From positions 1,426,001 to 1,490,000 of the forward strand of contig NZ_CP016948.1 in the NCBI RefSeq assembly GCF_001642805.2: a stretch of 64,000 nt of DNA, read 5' to 3'. This DNA comes from Serratia surfactantfaciens. GTDB taxonomy: Bacteria > Pseudomonadota > Gammaproteobacteria > Enterobacterales > Enterobacteriaceae. Below the pieces are notes generated by a model. It made no database searches, had not been told where the DNA came from, and saw only the letters and a program-made list of their open reading frames with translations. Made by a program: the position numbers and the translations under genes. Shown here piece by piece: positions 20,802 to 29,648 of this stretch. The first letter of the stretch is position 1, and each line of letters starts with the position of its first letter.

Positions 20802-20817
20802 CTGTATAAATAAACAG
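20802..20817 (+). promoter_or_regulatory. LexA (SOS) box upstream of qnr
   Basis: CTGTATAAATAAACAG matches the LexA consensus CTGT-N8-ACAG exactly at both half-sites, with an AT-only centre. It ends 10 bases before the qnr ATG. The qnrB genes are known to be under LexA control through a box at a similar position, so SOS induction of this gene is a reasonable inference. Confidence 0.85.
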
Positions 20818-20827
20818 GTGTGCTGCG

Positions 20828-21472
20828 ATGAGTCTGATATTGAAGGGTGAAAAGATTGACCGTAACCGCTTTACCGGCGCGAAGATTGAAAACGGTAGCT
20901 TTATGCTGTGCGATTTTTCAGGCGCCGATCTGACCGGCACCGAGTTTATCGGCTGCCAGTTTTACGATAGCGACAGCCGGCAGGGGGGCAATTTCAGCCG
21001 CGCGATACTGAAAGACGCGAGTTTTAAAAGCTGCGATTTATCGATGGCGGATTTCCGTCACGCCGACGCGTTGGGCGTCGAGATCCGCGAGTGCCGCGCG
21101 CAGGGCGCCGATTTTCGCGGCGCCAGCTTTATGAATATGATCACCAGCCGCACCTGGTTTTGCAGCGCCTATATCACCAAAAGCAACCTGAGCTACGCTA
21201 ACTTCGCCAAGGTGGTGCTGGAGAAGTGCGAGCTGTGGGAGAACCGTTGGCACGGCGCGCAGGTGCTCGGCGCCAACTTCAGCGGCTCCGATCTGTCCGG
21301 CGGCGAGTTCTCTGGTTTCGACTGGCGTGCCGCCGACGTTACCGGATGCGATTTGAGCAATGCCGAACTGGGCGAGTTGGATTTGCGCACCACCGATCTG
21401 CAGGGCGTCAAAATGGACAGCCACCAGGCCGCGCAGCTGCTGGAGCGGCTGGGGATCGCGATCATCGGCTGA
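20828..21472 (+). CDS. qnr: Qnr-family pentapeptide-repeat protein (SmaQnr/QnrB type)
   Basis: A 214-aa right-handed beta-helix protein built from pentapeptide repeats (A(D/N)LXX), for example CDFSGADLTGTEFIGCQFYD and GADFRGASFMNMITSRTWF. It resembles QnrB over its full length, including the 214-aa size, the two loop regions and the C-terminal LLERLGIAIIG dimer segment. Qnr proteins bind DNA gyrase and topoisomerase IV and lower quinolone susceptibility. Serratia marcescens carries a chromosomal form, SmaQnr. An AGGTG precedes the start. No transposon or integron sequence surrounds it, which fits a resident chromosomal gene. Confidence 0.95.
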   Translation: MSLILKGEKIDRNRFTGAKIENGSFMLCDFSGADLTGTEFIGCQFYDSDSRQGGNFSRAILKDASFKSCDLSMADFRHADALGVEIRECRAQGADFRGASFMNMITSRTWFCSAYITKSNLSYANFAKVVLEKCELWENRWHGAQVLGANFSGSDLSGGEFSGFDWRAADVTGCDLSNAELGELDLRTTDLQGVKMDSHQAAQLLERLGIAIIG

Positions 21473-22079
21473 GCAACTGCCGCAGCCCCAGTGCGATGAT
21501 CAAGGTGCCGCAGGCGCGATCGATCCAAGCCTTGCTGCGGCGGTAGGCGCCGGCGACAGGCGCGTGCGACAACACCAGGGCGACCAGCCCGTACCACAAG
21601 CTGGCTATCACCGCGACTTCCAGCAGCATGGCGAAAAAAGTCGGCGTAGAAACATGGCTGGGTGCCGCTGATGAGAAGACGGCGGCGTAAAACGCAATGG
21701 ATTTGGGGTTGGCGATGTTGGTGGCGATACCCTGCAAAAAGGCGGCGCGAAAACCGCTTTTTCCGGTGGCCGCTGGGGTGCCGGAAGAGGGCGCCGCCTG
21801 GGCGATAAGCCGATAGCCGAACCACATTAAATAGCCGGCGCCGGCGACTTTAATCGCCACCGCCAACCAGGGGAACAGGGCGAAAACCACGCCGATGCCC
21901 AGAAGGGCACTGCTCGCCCAGAACAGATTGACCAGCACAATGCCGGCCACTAAGGCAAACGCCTCTGCCCGGCGTGCGGAAACGGCTTTGTGAGCGACGG
22001 CGACGAAATTAGGGCCGGGGATCACCACGCCGACAATATACACGGTGAAAACGGCGAGTACGGCGGACATATCGACCAT
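21462..22079 (-). CDS. LysE/RhtB-family exporter
   Basis: A 205-aa inner-membrane protein with about six hydrophobic segments. The N-terminal VYIVGVVIPGPNFVAVAHKAVSARRAEA and the GIATNIANPKSIAFYAAVFSS motif are typical of the RhtB/LysE amino-acid exporters. The exported amino acid cannot be told. Its stop overlaps the 3' end of the convergent qnr gene by about 11 bases. Confidence 0.9.
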   Translation of the reverse strand: MVDMSAVLAVFTVYIVGVVIPGPNFVAVAHKAVSARRAEAFALVAGIVLVNLFWASSALLGIGVVFALFPWLAVAIKVAGAGYLMWFGYRLIAQAAPSSGTPAATGKSGFRAAFLQGIATNIANPKSIAFYAAVFSSAAPSHVSTPTFFAMLLEVAVIASLWYGLVALVLSHAPVAGAYRRSKAWIDRACGTLIIALGLRQLLSR

Positions 22080-22348
22080 GAAAGATTGCCTGTTACAACA
22101 AGAGTACCGTTAGTTTTATAACGAATCCCGCACAGAATCCACTCGACCAATTGCACCGGCGTCCCGATGGCGGCCGGGGAGAATTACGCATGCGGCGCAT
22201 GCCTGGGGCACCGAGGTGATAGCGCCCGTCGAGCGTTTGCCGAGGGGGCAGGCGAGCGACCCGGCGCTGGGCTAAACTTAAGGTGCATAAGAAACATGCG
22301 GCAAGGAGCGCCATCCTGTTCACGGTTTTGATGCGGAGGGCCGCCACT

Positions 22349-22777
22349 ATGGCTTATCAGCATATCGTTGTCGCCACGGATCTCAGCGAAGACGCCGAGT
22401 TCCTGCTGGGCAAGGGCGCCAGGTTGGCCGCCGCGCTCAATGCCAAACTCTCCCTGATCTACATCGACATTCATCGCGCCGGTTATTACGTCGATCTGGG
22501 CGTGGGAGATTATAACTACACCGATCGCACCTTTTCGGAGCGGGTGAAGAACATGCTCAATGCGATCAAAGGGCAGTCGTCTTATCCGGTCGAAGAAGTG
22601 ATCGTCAGCCGCGGCGCGTTGACGGAAGAACTGAACCGGGTGGCACAGGAAAAAGGGTTCGATCTGGTGATTTTCGGCCACCATCACGATGTCTGGAGCC
22701 GGCTGGTCTCTTCGGCTCGCCAGGCGATCAACGAGCTGAACGTCGATCTGTTGGTGGTCCCCATCGAGAAAAAATAG
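22349..22777 (+). CDS. Universal stress protein, UspA/C/D type
   Basis: A 142-aa UspA-fold protein: AYQHIVVATDLSEDAEFLLGKGARLA at the N-terminus and FDLVIFGHHHDVWSRLVSSARQAINELNVDLLVVPI at the end. The ATP-loop glycines are replaced (GHHHDVWS...SSARQ), as in the UspA/UspC/UspD group that does not bind ATP. GGAGGG precedes the start; a longer frame from 22283 is not needed. Single gene with its own terminator. Which paralogue it is remains uncertain. Confidence 0.88.
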   Translation: MAYQHIVVATDLSEDAEFLLGKGARLAAALNAKLSLIYIDIHRAGYYVDLGVGDYNYTDRTFSERVKNMLNAIKGQSSYPVEEVIVSRGALTEELNRVAQEKGFDLVIFGHHHDVWSRLVSSARQAINELNVDLLVVPIEKK

Positions 22778-23091
22778 TCGCGGCCGCCTCTGGGCGGCTG
22801 CCGTTTTTCATTCGCATCGCTTATCTCTGTATGACCATAACCGCTGATTCGCAATAATTCCGCCGGCTGACAATCCGGCTTGTGAATAGTGACTGCCCGT
22901 AATTTTATTTTCTCTATCAGTATGTTGGCCAAAATCCGATAAAGGTTAACCCAGCGCATTGAAATAGCTGACATACCTCCTTTTGGTTAATAAACCGCAC
23001 GTTTTGACTGGCTCTCAGGGGGACTGCGACTTATCCTCGGGTCATGAGATTTGTATGACTTATATAAATACGTTCACATGGAGGAGGTCTC
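22778..23091. other. Intergenic region between usp and an SDR gene
   Basis: A GCCGCC-tctgg-GGCGGC hairpin with a T-run (22783-22808) probably ends the usp transcript. The rest is comparatively AT-rich and should hold the promoter of the SDR gene; a TATATAAAT about 30 bases before that gene could be its -10. I see no ORF, RNA or repeat that I can support. Confidence 0.5.
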
Positions 23092-23847
23092 ATGCGTTTT
23101 GACAATAAAGTCGTGGTTATCACCGGTGCGGGCAATGGCATGGGGGAAGCGGCGGCGCGGCGTTTCTCCGCCGAGGGCGCGATCGTGGTGCTGGCCGACT
23201 GGGCCAAGGAAGCGGTAGACAAAGTCGCCGCTTCACTGCCGAAGGGCCGGGCGATGGCGGTGCATATCGACGTATCCGATCACGTCGCGGTTGAAAAAAT
23301 GATGAATGAGGTGGCGGAAAAGCTGGGCCGCATCGACGTCCTGCTGAACAACGCCGGCGTGCATGTGGCGGGCAGCGTGCTGGAAACCAGCATCGACGAC
23401 TGGCGTCGCATCGCCGGGGTCGATATCGACGGCGTGGTGTTCTGTTCCAAATTTGCCTTGCCGCACCTGCTGAAAACCAAAGGCTGCATCGTCAATACCG
23501 CGTCGGTGTCCGGCCTGGGCGGCGACTGGGGCGCGGCTTATTACTGCGCGGCGAAAGGCGCGGTGGTCAACCTGACGCGCGCCATGGCGCTGGATCACGG
23601 CGGTGACGGCGTGCGCATCAACTCGGTCTGCCCGAGCCTGGTGAAAACCAACATGACCAACGGCTGGCCGCAGGAGATCCGCGACAAGTTCAATGAGCGC
23701 ATCGCGTTAGGCCGTGCGGCGGAGCCGGAAGAAGTGGCGGCGGTGATGGCGTTCCTGGCCAGCGACGACGCCAGCTTTATCAATGGCGCCAACATTCCGG
23801 TCGATGGCGGGGCGACCGCCTCGGACGGCCAACCGAAGATCGTCTAA
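23092..23847 (+). CDS. SDR-family NAD(P)-dependent oxidoreductase
   Basis: A 251-aa classical SDR. It has the cofactor motif TGAGNGMGEAAA, the NNAG strand, the catalytic serine in TASVSGLGG, the YxxxK element as YYCAAKGA, and the C-terminal GANIPVDGGATA. A strong GGAGGAGG precedes the ATG. The gene stands alone, convergent with puuB across a hairpin; it occupies the place next to puuB where puuE lies in E. coli but is unrelated to it. Substrate unknown. Confidence 0.92.
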   Translation: MRFDNKVVVITGAGNGMGEAAARRFSAEGAIVVLADWAKEAVDKVAASLPKGRAMAVHIDVSDHVAVEKMMNEVAEKLGRIDVLLNNAGVHVAGSVLETSIDDWRRIAGVDIDGVVFCSKFALPHLLKTKGCIVNTASVSGLGGDWGAAYYCAAKGAVVNLTRAMALDHGGDGVRINSVCPSLVKTNMTNGWPQEIRDKFNERIALGRAAEPEEVAAVMAFLASDDASFINGANIPVDGGATASDGQPKIV

Positions 23848-23858
23848 GCGTTAACCCA

Positions 23859-23890
23859 CAGGCCCGGCCAGGATGACCGGGCCTGCTGTT
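23859..23890. terminator. Terminator between the SDR gene and puuB
   Basis: CAGGCCCGG and CCGGGCCTG arms with a 9-base loop, followed by a short T-run, between convergent genes. Confidence 0.7.
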
Positions 23891-25171
23891 TTAGACGCCG
23901 ATACGATCGCGCAGCGTGTAGTAGGCCGCGCCGATGGCGGTGAACGGGATCTGCAGATTGCGCCCGCCGAAGAACGGCAGGTGCGGCAGCTTGGCGAAGG
24001 CGTCGAAGCGTTCGGCGTCGCCGCGCATCAGCTCGGCGATCAGCTTGCCCGCCAGATGGGTGCAGGTCACGCCGTGGCCGCTGTAGCCCTGCATGTAATA
24101 TACGTTATTCTCCAACCGGCCGAACTGCGGCATGCGCGACAGCGTCAGCAGGAAGTTGCCTGTCCAGCGATAGTCGATACGCACCCCTTTCAGCTGCGGG
24201 AAGGTCTTCAGCAGCTTTGGCCGGATCAGGTTGTCGATGTCGTCCGGATCGCGTGCGCCGTATACCACGCCGCCGCCGTACAGCAGGCGATGATCGGCGG
24301 TGATGCGGTAATAATCCAACAGGTAGTTGCAGTCCTCCACGCAGTAGTTCTGCGGGATCAGCGCCTGCGCGATCTCCGGCGCCAGCGGTTCGGTGGCCAC
24401 CACCTGGGTGCCGCACGGCATGCTGCGCTTGGCCAGCCGCGGCTCCAGCTTGTCGCCCAGATAGGCGTTGCCGGCGACGATGACGAAGCGCGCCTTCACC
24501 TGGCCGTTGGCGGTGCTGATGAGCGCCGGTTCGCCGTGGCGGATGTTCGTCACCGCCGATTGCTCGAAGATGCGCCCGCCCTGCAGGCGAATCGCCTCGG
24601 CCTCGCCCAGCGCCAGGTTGAGCGGATGGATGTGGCCGCCGCTGTGATCGAGCAGCGCGCCGACGTAGCGATCGCTGGCGACCTCCTGGCGCAGCCGATC
24701 CGCATCGAGCAGCTCGAGCTGGGTATTGCCGTAGCGCTCCCAGTTGCGCTTTTGCTCGATCAGCGCATGGAACTGCTTGTTGTTCAGCGCGGCGAAGATG
24801 CCGCCGGGGCGATAGTCGCAGTCGATGGCGTAGCGGCTGATGCGGCTGCGGATGATCTCCGCGCCTTCGAACATCATGCTGCCGAGCAGGCGGGCGCTTT
24901 CCGCGCCGTAGCGCTCTTCAATCACATCGATGTCGCGGCTGTAAGAGTTAACCAACTGGCCGCCGTTGCGGCCGCTGGCGCCGAAACCGATGCGCGCCGC
25001 TTCCAGCACCACCACGTCGTAACCGGCCTCCACCAGGAACAGCGCGGACGAGAGGCCGGTATAGCCGCCGCCGATCACGCAGACGTCGCATTCGATCGAT
25101 TCATTCAATTGCGGATAGGGCTGATGAGCGTTGGCCGTGGCCGCATAGTAGCTTTTTACGTGTTCAGTCAT
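23891..25171 (-). CDS. puuB: Gamma-glutamylputrescine oxidoreductase PuuB
   Basis: A 426-aa DAO-family FAD enzyme. The dinucleotide-binding motif is CVIGGGYTGLSSALFL near residue 30, and the sequence around SGRNGGQLVNSY and YSGHGVTCTHLAGKL is typical. In the Puu pathway it oxidises gamma-glutamylputrescine to the aldehyde with H2O2 release. It is the last gene of the leftward puuD-puuR-puuC-puuB unit, 11 bases after puuC. In E. coli puuE (GABA aminotransferase) follows; here it does not. Confidence 0.93.
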   Translation of the reverse strand: MTEHVKSYYAATANAHQPYPQLNESIECDVCVIGGGYTGLSSALFLVEAGYDVVVLEAARIGFGASGRNGGQLVNSYSRDIDVIEERYGAESARLLGSMMFEGAEIIRSRISRYAIDCDYRPGGIFAALNNKQFHALIEQKRNWERYGNTQLELLDADRLRQEVASDRYVGALLDHSGGHIHPLNLALGEAEAIRLQGGRIFEQSAVTNIRHGEPALISTANGQVKARFVIVAGNAYLGDKLEPRLAKRSMPCGTQVVATEPLAPEIAQALIPQNYCVEDCNYLLDYYRITADHRLLYGGGVVYGARDPDDIDNLIRPKLLKTFPQLKGVRIDYRWTGNFLLTLSRMPQFGRLENNVYYMQGYSGHGVTCTHLAGKLIAELMRGDAERFDAFAKLPHLPFFGGRNLQIPFTAIGAAYYTLRDRIGV

Positions 25172-25182
25172 GATGTAAGCCC

Positions 25183-26679
25183 TTATTCCAGCGAGATCCA
25201 GGTGGTTTTCAATTCGGTGAATTTGTCCAGTGCATGCAGCGATTTGTCGCGGCCGTTGCCGCTCTGCTTATAGCCGCCGAACGGCACGGTCATGTCGCCG
25301 TCGTTGTAGTTGTTGACGAACACCGTGCCGGCTTTCAGTTGGCGCGCCATGCGGTGCGCACGCGCCAGATCGCGGGTCCAGACCGCGGCGCCGAGGCCGT
25401 AGTCGCTGTCGTTGGCCAGCTGCAGCGCCTGTTGCTCGTCGTCGAACGCCGTCACCGCCAGCACCGGGCCGAAAATTTCATCGCGCGCCACGCTCATGGC
25501 GTTGTTCACCTGGGTGAGGATGGTCGGCCCCAGATAGCCGGCGTGGTCGCCCTGCGGATGGTCGCGCCCGTCGAGGAACAGCGCGGCGCCCTGGCTCAGC
25601 CCCCGATCGATATAGCCGGCCACTTTCTCGCAGTGGCCGCTGTCGATCAGCGTGCCCATCACCGTGGTGGGATCGAGCGGGTCGCCGGGGATGAAGGCCG
25701 CCGCGTGTTTGCGCAGCGCTTGCAGGAATTCTTGCTGAATGCTCGCTTCGACCAGCAGGCGAGTGCCGGCGATGCACACCTGCCCCTGATTATAGAAGAT
25801 GCCGGCGGCGGCGCTGCGGGCGGCCTGATCGAGATCCGGGCAGTCGGCGAAGACGATGTTGGCGCTTTTGCCGCCGGCCTCCAGCCAGACGCGTTTCATG
25901 TTCGACTCGCCGGCGTAGATCATCAGCTGCTTCGCCACCAGCGTGGAGCCGGTGAAGGTGAGGGCGTCGACGTCGCGGTGCAGCGCCAGCGCTTTGCCGG
26001 CGTCGTGCCCATAGCCGGGTACCACGTTCAGCACGCCGTCCGGCAGCCCGGCCTGCTGCGCCAGTTTGCCGAGCAGGATGGCGCTCAGCGGCGATTTTTC
26101 GGAGGGTTTGAGCACCACGCTGTTGCCGGCGGCCAGCGCCGGGCCGAGCTTCCAGCAGGCCAGCAGCAGCGGGAAGTTCCAGGGCACGATGGCGCCGACC
26201 ACGCCGATCGGCTCGCGCTCGATCAGCGCCAGCGCGTCGCGACCGGTGGGGGCGATTTCACCGTACACCTTATCGATCGCTTCGGCGTACCAGCGGATGC
26301 AGCGAATGGCCCCCGGCACGTCGTCGCGCAGGCTGTGGCGAATCGGTTTGCCGGTGTCCAGCGTTTCCAGCAGCGCCAGCTCTTCGTGGTGCTGCTCCAT
26401 CAGCTCGGCGAAGCGCAGCAGCGTGGCCTTGCGCTGCGCCGGTGCGGCCTGGGCCCAGTCGCCGCGCTCAAAGGCGGCGCGCGCTGCGTTGACCGCCCGA
26501 TCGATGTCGGCGGCTTCGCCGCGCGCGACCTGCGCCAGCTCACGGCGGCCGGCAGGATCTTCCACGGCGAAACTTTTTCCCGCGGCGGCCGGCTGGTAGC
26601 GGCCGTCGATAAACAGCTGGTGCTCAATCTTCAGGGCCTGCGCCCGTTGTTGCCAATACTGCAAATGGTGAAAGTTCAT
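25183..26679 (-). CDS. puuC: Gamma-glutamyl-gamma-aminobutyraldehyde dehydrogenase PuuC
   Basis: A 498-aa aldehyde dehydrogenase of full length. Visible motifs: VPWNFPLLLACWKLGPAL, the nucleotide-binding FTGSTLVAKQ, the catalytic glutamate in WLEAGGKSAN and the catalytic cysteine in NQGQVCIAGTR. It oxidises the aldehyde made by PuuB to gamma-glutamyl-GABA using NAD(P)+. It lies 15 bases downstream of puuR and 11 bases upstream of puuB. Confidence 0.95.
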   Translation of the reverse strand: MNFHHLQYWQQRAQALKIEHQLFIDGRYQPAAAGKSFAVEDPAGRRELAQVARGEAADIDRAVNAARAAFERGDWAQAAPAQRKATLLRFAELMEQHHEELALLETLDTGKPIRHSLRDDVPGAIRCIRWYAEAIDKVYGEIAPTGRDALALIEREPIGVVGAIVPWNFPLLLACWKLGPALAAGNSVVLKPSEKSPLSAILLGKLAQQAGLPDGVLNVVPGYGHDAGKALALHRDVDALTFTGSTLVAKQLMIYAGESNMKRVWLEAGGKSANIVFADCPDLDQAARSAAAGIFYNQGQVCIAGTRLLVEASIQQEFLQALRKHAAAFIPGDPLDPTTVMGTLIDSGHCEKVAGYIDRGLSQGAALFLDGRDHPQGDHAGYLGPTILTQVNNAMSVARDEIFGPVLAVTAFDDEQQALQLANDSDYGLGAAVWTRDLARAHRMARQLKAGTVFVNNYNDGDMTVPFGGYKQSGNGRDKSLHALDKFTELKTTWISLE

Positions 26680-26694
26680 GCCTGGCTCCGTTGA

Positions 26695-27252
26695 TCAGAA
26701 TGTCGTCGGCGTATGGGCGCTGATAATCCGGCAAATGCGCGCCGACGTGTTGCTGAAACTGTGGGGGATGCCGGTATTGATGGCGTAGCTCTGCCCGGCC
26801 AGCAGGTGATAGCTCTGGCCGTTGACCTGCAACACCACTTCGCCTTCCAGCAGCGTGCCGATCTCTTCCCCCTGGTGTTTGATGCGCTCACCGGTAGTGG
26901 TGCCCGGTTCGTAGGTCTCGATCATCATCGCCAGCGTGCGGTTCGGGTCGCCGTTGTGGATAAGCTTCATCGAAACGCCCTGGCTGCCGATTTCGATCAG
27001 ATCGTCACTGCTTATCACGATCTGCGGTTCTGCCGGTTTTTCCGGCTCGGCGAAAAACGCCGACAGCGACAGACCGTATACCGTCAGCAACTTTTGCAGC
27101 GTGCTGATGGCCGGGCTGACCTTGTCCTGCTCGATAGTGCTGATGGCGCTGTGGGTTAACCCAGACAGTTCGGCGACCCGGCGCTGCGACAACCCCAATT
27201 GTTGACGGATCTGCGACAGACGTTTTCCCGGTGCCAAGCTGACGTCGCTCAT
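26695..27252 (-). CDS. puuR: Repressor PuuR
   Basis: A 185-aa regulator: an Xre-type helix-turn-helix (RLSQIRQQLGLSQRRVAELSGLTHSAISTIE) followed by a cupin-2 domain (GTLLEGEVVLQVNGQSYHL). E. coli PuuR represses puuDRCBE and puuAP and is relieved by putrescine. Its start overlaps the puuD stop by 4 bases (ATGA), indicating translational coupling. Candidate operators lie in the puuD/puuA gap. Confidence 0.95.
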   Translation of the reverse strand: MSDVSLAPGKRLSQIRQQLGLSQRRVAELSGLTHSAISTIEQDKVSPAISTLQKLLTVYGLSLSAFFAEPEKPAEPQIVISSDDLIEIGSQGVSMKLIHNGDPNRTLAMMIETYEPGTTTGERIKHQGEEIGTLLEGEVVLQVNGQSYHLLAGQSYAINTGIPHSFSNTSARICRIISAHTPTTF

Positions 27253-28010
27253 GGGCGTTTTTCCTTTTGATAGTTCCGACAGGCGGTGATGAAACCATCA
27301 AACAACAGGCGCGACAGGGCGTACTCGTCGCTGTTCCACTCAGGGTGCCACTGCACGCCGAGCGCAAAGGGCTGATCGCGCACGCTGATCGCCTCCACCA
27401 GCCCGTCGGCGGCGTGCGCCTCGATGCGAATACTGGCGCCCAGGGTTTTGGCACCCTGGCCGTGCAGCGAGTTCACCCAGAATCTGTTGCAATCCGGTAT
27501 CAGTTGCGAAAGCAGCCCCCCTTCCTGAACGATCACTTCGTGGGCGGGGGCGTATTGCTGTTCCAGCGGCAGGTCGTGATCTTCACGATGTTCCAGCAGC
27601 TCGGGCAGTTCATACAGGCGGCGATGCAGGGTGCCTTGAGTGGCGACCACCATCTCTTGCATGCCGCGGCAAATGGCGAAAAGGGGAATGCGCCTGTCGA
27701 ACGCCTGGCGGATCAGCGCCAGGCTCAACGCGTCTCGACCAGGATCGGCGTCAGGCTCATCGCCGTTTTTACCATAAAGGTGCGGCTGCACATTACTGGG
27801 GCTGCCCGGCAGCAAAATACCGTCGAGGCGCGGCAACAGTTCCGCCAGCATTTCCGGCTCCGCCAGCGCGTGTGGCAGGGCGATCGGCAAACCGCCGGCG
27901 GTGATAACGGCATTCAGGTACTTTTCTTGCAAGGTCTGTGTGAGGTGCCCGTTTAACCTATACCTGCACATGACGACACCGATGACTGGCCTGTTAAATA
28001 TATTGTCCAT
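27249..28010 (-). CDS. puuD: Gamma-glutamyl-GABA hydrolase PuuD
   Basis: A 253-aa class-I glutamine amidotransferase-like hydrolase that releases GABA from gamma-glutamyl-GABA. The nucleophile is Cys114 in FAICRGMQE, at the same number as in E. coli PuuD, and the partner residues are His222 and Glu224 in GVQWHPEW. It is first in the leftward operon, divergent from puuA. Confidence 0.95.
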   Translation of the reverse strand: MDNIFNRPVIGVVMCRYRLNGHLTQTLQEKYLNAVITAGGLPIALPHALAEPEMLAELLPRLDGILLPGSPSNVQPHLYGKNGDEPDADPGRDALSLALIRQAFDRRIPLFAICRGMQEMVVATQGTLHRRLYELPELLEHREDHDLPLEQQYAPAHEVIVQEGGLLSQLIPDCNRFWVNSLHGQGAKTLGASIRIEAHAADGLVEAISVRDQPFALGVQWHPEWNSDEYALSRLLFDGFITACRNYQKEKRP

Positions 28011-28026
28011 GCTATCCCCTTGGTAC

Positions 28027-28042
28027 GTTCGAAATTATGAAC
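28027..28042. promoter_or_regulatory. Candidate PuuR operator 1
   Basis: GTTC-gaaattat-GAAC forms an inverted repeat and contains AAATTATGAAC, close to the E. coli PuuR site AAAATATAATGAACA. It is 17 bases upstream of the puuD start. Confidence 0.55.
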
Positions 28043-28067
28043 GACAAGCTGTCATACTGCCTATTTC

Positions 28068-28079
28068 GTTCAATATTCT
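28068..28079 (-). promoter_or_regulatory. Candidate PuuR operator 2
   Basis: On the minus strand this reads AGAATATTGAAC, matching the ATA-A/T-TGAAC core of the PuuR site. Confidence 0.5.
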
Positions 28080-28166
28080 ATAAATCTAGCAGTCGATTGG
28101 CCAATATTCAAACCAAAAGTAACACTTGCAAAACAAATTTGTTTCATCTACGTTTCATTTGTGGGC

Positions 28167-28179
28167 ATTATATTGAACA
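28167..28179 (+). promoter_or_regulatory. Candidate PuuR operator 3 near the puuA promoter
   Basis: ATTATATTGAACA resembles the PuuR site AAAATATAATGAACA and includes TATATT-like -10 sequence about 50 bases before the puuA start. Confidence 0.55.
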
Positions 28180-28229
28180 AGACGGTCAATAAACATCGAC
28201 GACAGCAAAACACAAACGGCGGGTGAACC

Positions 28230-29648
28230 ATGCAGACCAACATCGTAGAAGTGGAAAACTTTGTTCAGCACAGTGAAGAGAGACGAAGTAGCGCGTTCCA
28301 GCGCGAAGTGAAGAAGTACCTGGAACGTTATCCATTAACGCAACATGTCGACGTACTGTTGACCGATCTGAACGGCAGCTTCCGCGGCAAACGCATCCCG
28401 GTCGGCGGCCTGAGCAAGCTGGAGAAGGGCTGTTACTTCCCGGCGTCGGTATTTGCGATGGATATTCTCGGCAACGTGGTGGAAGAAGCCGGGCTGGGGC
28501 AGGAGCTGGGCGAGCCGGATCACGTGTGCGTGCCGGTGCCGGGCACGTTGACGCCGTCGGCGGCGGATCCGCAATATATTGCGCAGGTGCTGCTCACCAT
28601 GCTGGATGAAGATGGCACTCCCTTTGACGTTGAACCGCGCAATGTGCTGAACCGAGTGTGGCAGCGTTTGCGTCAGCGCGGGCTCTCCCCCGTGGTAGCG
28701 GTAGAGTTGGAGTTCTATCTCATCGATCGTCAGCGCGATGCGGAGGGCTATCTGCAGCCGCCGTGCGCGCCGGGCACCCAAGAGCGCAACACCCAAAGCC
28801 AGGTCTATTCCGTCGATAACCTGAACCATTTCGCCGACGTACTGAGTGAAATTGATGAGCTGGCGCGCCTGCAGGGCATTCCTGCGGACGGCGCGGTGGC
28901 GGAGGCGTCGCCCGGGCAGTTCGAGGTCAATCTGCATCATACCGACGACGTGCTGCAAGCCTGCGACCACGCGCTGGCGCTGAAGCGGCTGGTACGCATG
29001 GTGGCCGAGAACCACAACATGCAGGCCACCTTTATGGCCAAGCCGTATGAGGAGCACGCCGGCAGCGGCATGCACGTGCACATCAGCATGCTGAACGCGC
29101 AAGGCGACAATGTGCTCGCCGACGACGACGGTGAAGACTCGGCGCTGCTGAAACAGGCGCTGGCGGGCATGATCGCCCTGATGCCGTCCTCGATGGCGCT
29201 GCTGGCGCCGAACGTCAACGCGTATCGCCGCTTCCAGCCCGGCATGTATGTGCCGACGCAGGCTTCCTGGGGGCATAACAACCGCACCGTGGCGCTGCGC
29301 ATTCCCTGCGGCGATCGCGACAACCACCGCGTGGAGTACCGCGTGGCGGGCGCCGACGCCAACCCGTATCTGGTGATGGCGACCATTCTGGCTGGCATCG
29401 TTTACGGCTTGGAAACCGCGCTGCCGCTGCCTGAACCGGTGACCGGCAACGGTCTGGAACAGGACGGGCTGCCTTTCCCGATCCGCCAGAGCGACGCGCT
29501 GTACGAGTTCGAACACCAGCCGGTGCTCAATGCGCTGCTGGGTGAACGCTTCAGCCACGTCTACCTGGCCTGCAAAACCGATGAGCTGGTGCAGTTTGAG
29601 CGCCTGATCACCGAAACTGAAATCGAGTGGATGCTGAAAAACGCCTGA
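28230..29648 (+). CDS. puuA: Gamma-glutamylputrescine synthetase PuuA
   Basis: A 472-aa glutamine-synthetase-like ligase that joins glutamate to putrescine using ATP, the first step of the pathway. Glutamine-synthetase-fold motifs are clear: VELEFYLIDRQ, AEASPGQFEVNLHH, ATFMAKPYEEHAGSGMHVHISM and NRTVALRIP. The protein is full length. GGCGGGTG lies before the ATG. It is divergent from puuDRCB and about 300 bases upstream of puuP. Confidence 0.95.
   Translation: MQTNIVEVENFVQHSEERRSSAFQREVKKYLERYPLTQHVDVLLTDLNGSFRGKRIPVGGLSKLEKGCYFPASVFAMDILGNVVEEAGLGQELGEPDHVCVPVPGTLTPSAADPQYIAQVLLTMLDEDGTPFDVEPRNVLNRVWQRLRQRGLSPVVAVELEFYLIDRQRDAEGYLQPPCAPGTQERNTQSQVYSVDNLNHFADVLSEIDELARLQGIPADGAVAEASPGQFEVNLHHTDDVLQACDHALALKRLVRMVAENHNMQATFMAKPYEEHAGSGMHVHISMLNAQGDNVLADDDGEDSALLKQALAGMIALMPSSMALLAPNVNAYRRFQPGMYVPTQASWGHNNRTVALRIPCGDRDNHRVEYRVAGADANPYLVMATILAGIVYGLETALPLPEPVTGNGLEQDGLPFPIRQSDALYEFEHQPVLNALLGERFSHVYLACKTDELVQFERLITETEIEWMLKNA

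Noticed and set aside
20828..21472. qnr as a recently acquired mobile resistance gene
   Set aside because: No integron, IS or plasmid sequence surrounds it, and codon use matches its neighbours; a resident chromosomal SmaQnr-type gene is the simpler reading.
23873..26694. Two long plus-strand frames opposite puuB and puuC
   Set aside because: Shadows of the real genes; composition is typical of antisense frames in GC-rich DNA, and the puu genes have clear motifs.
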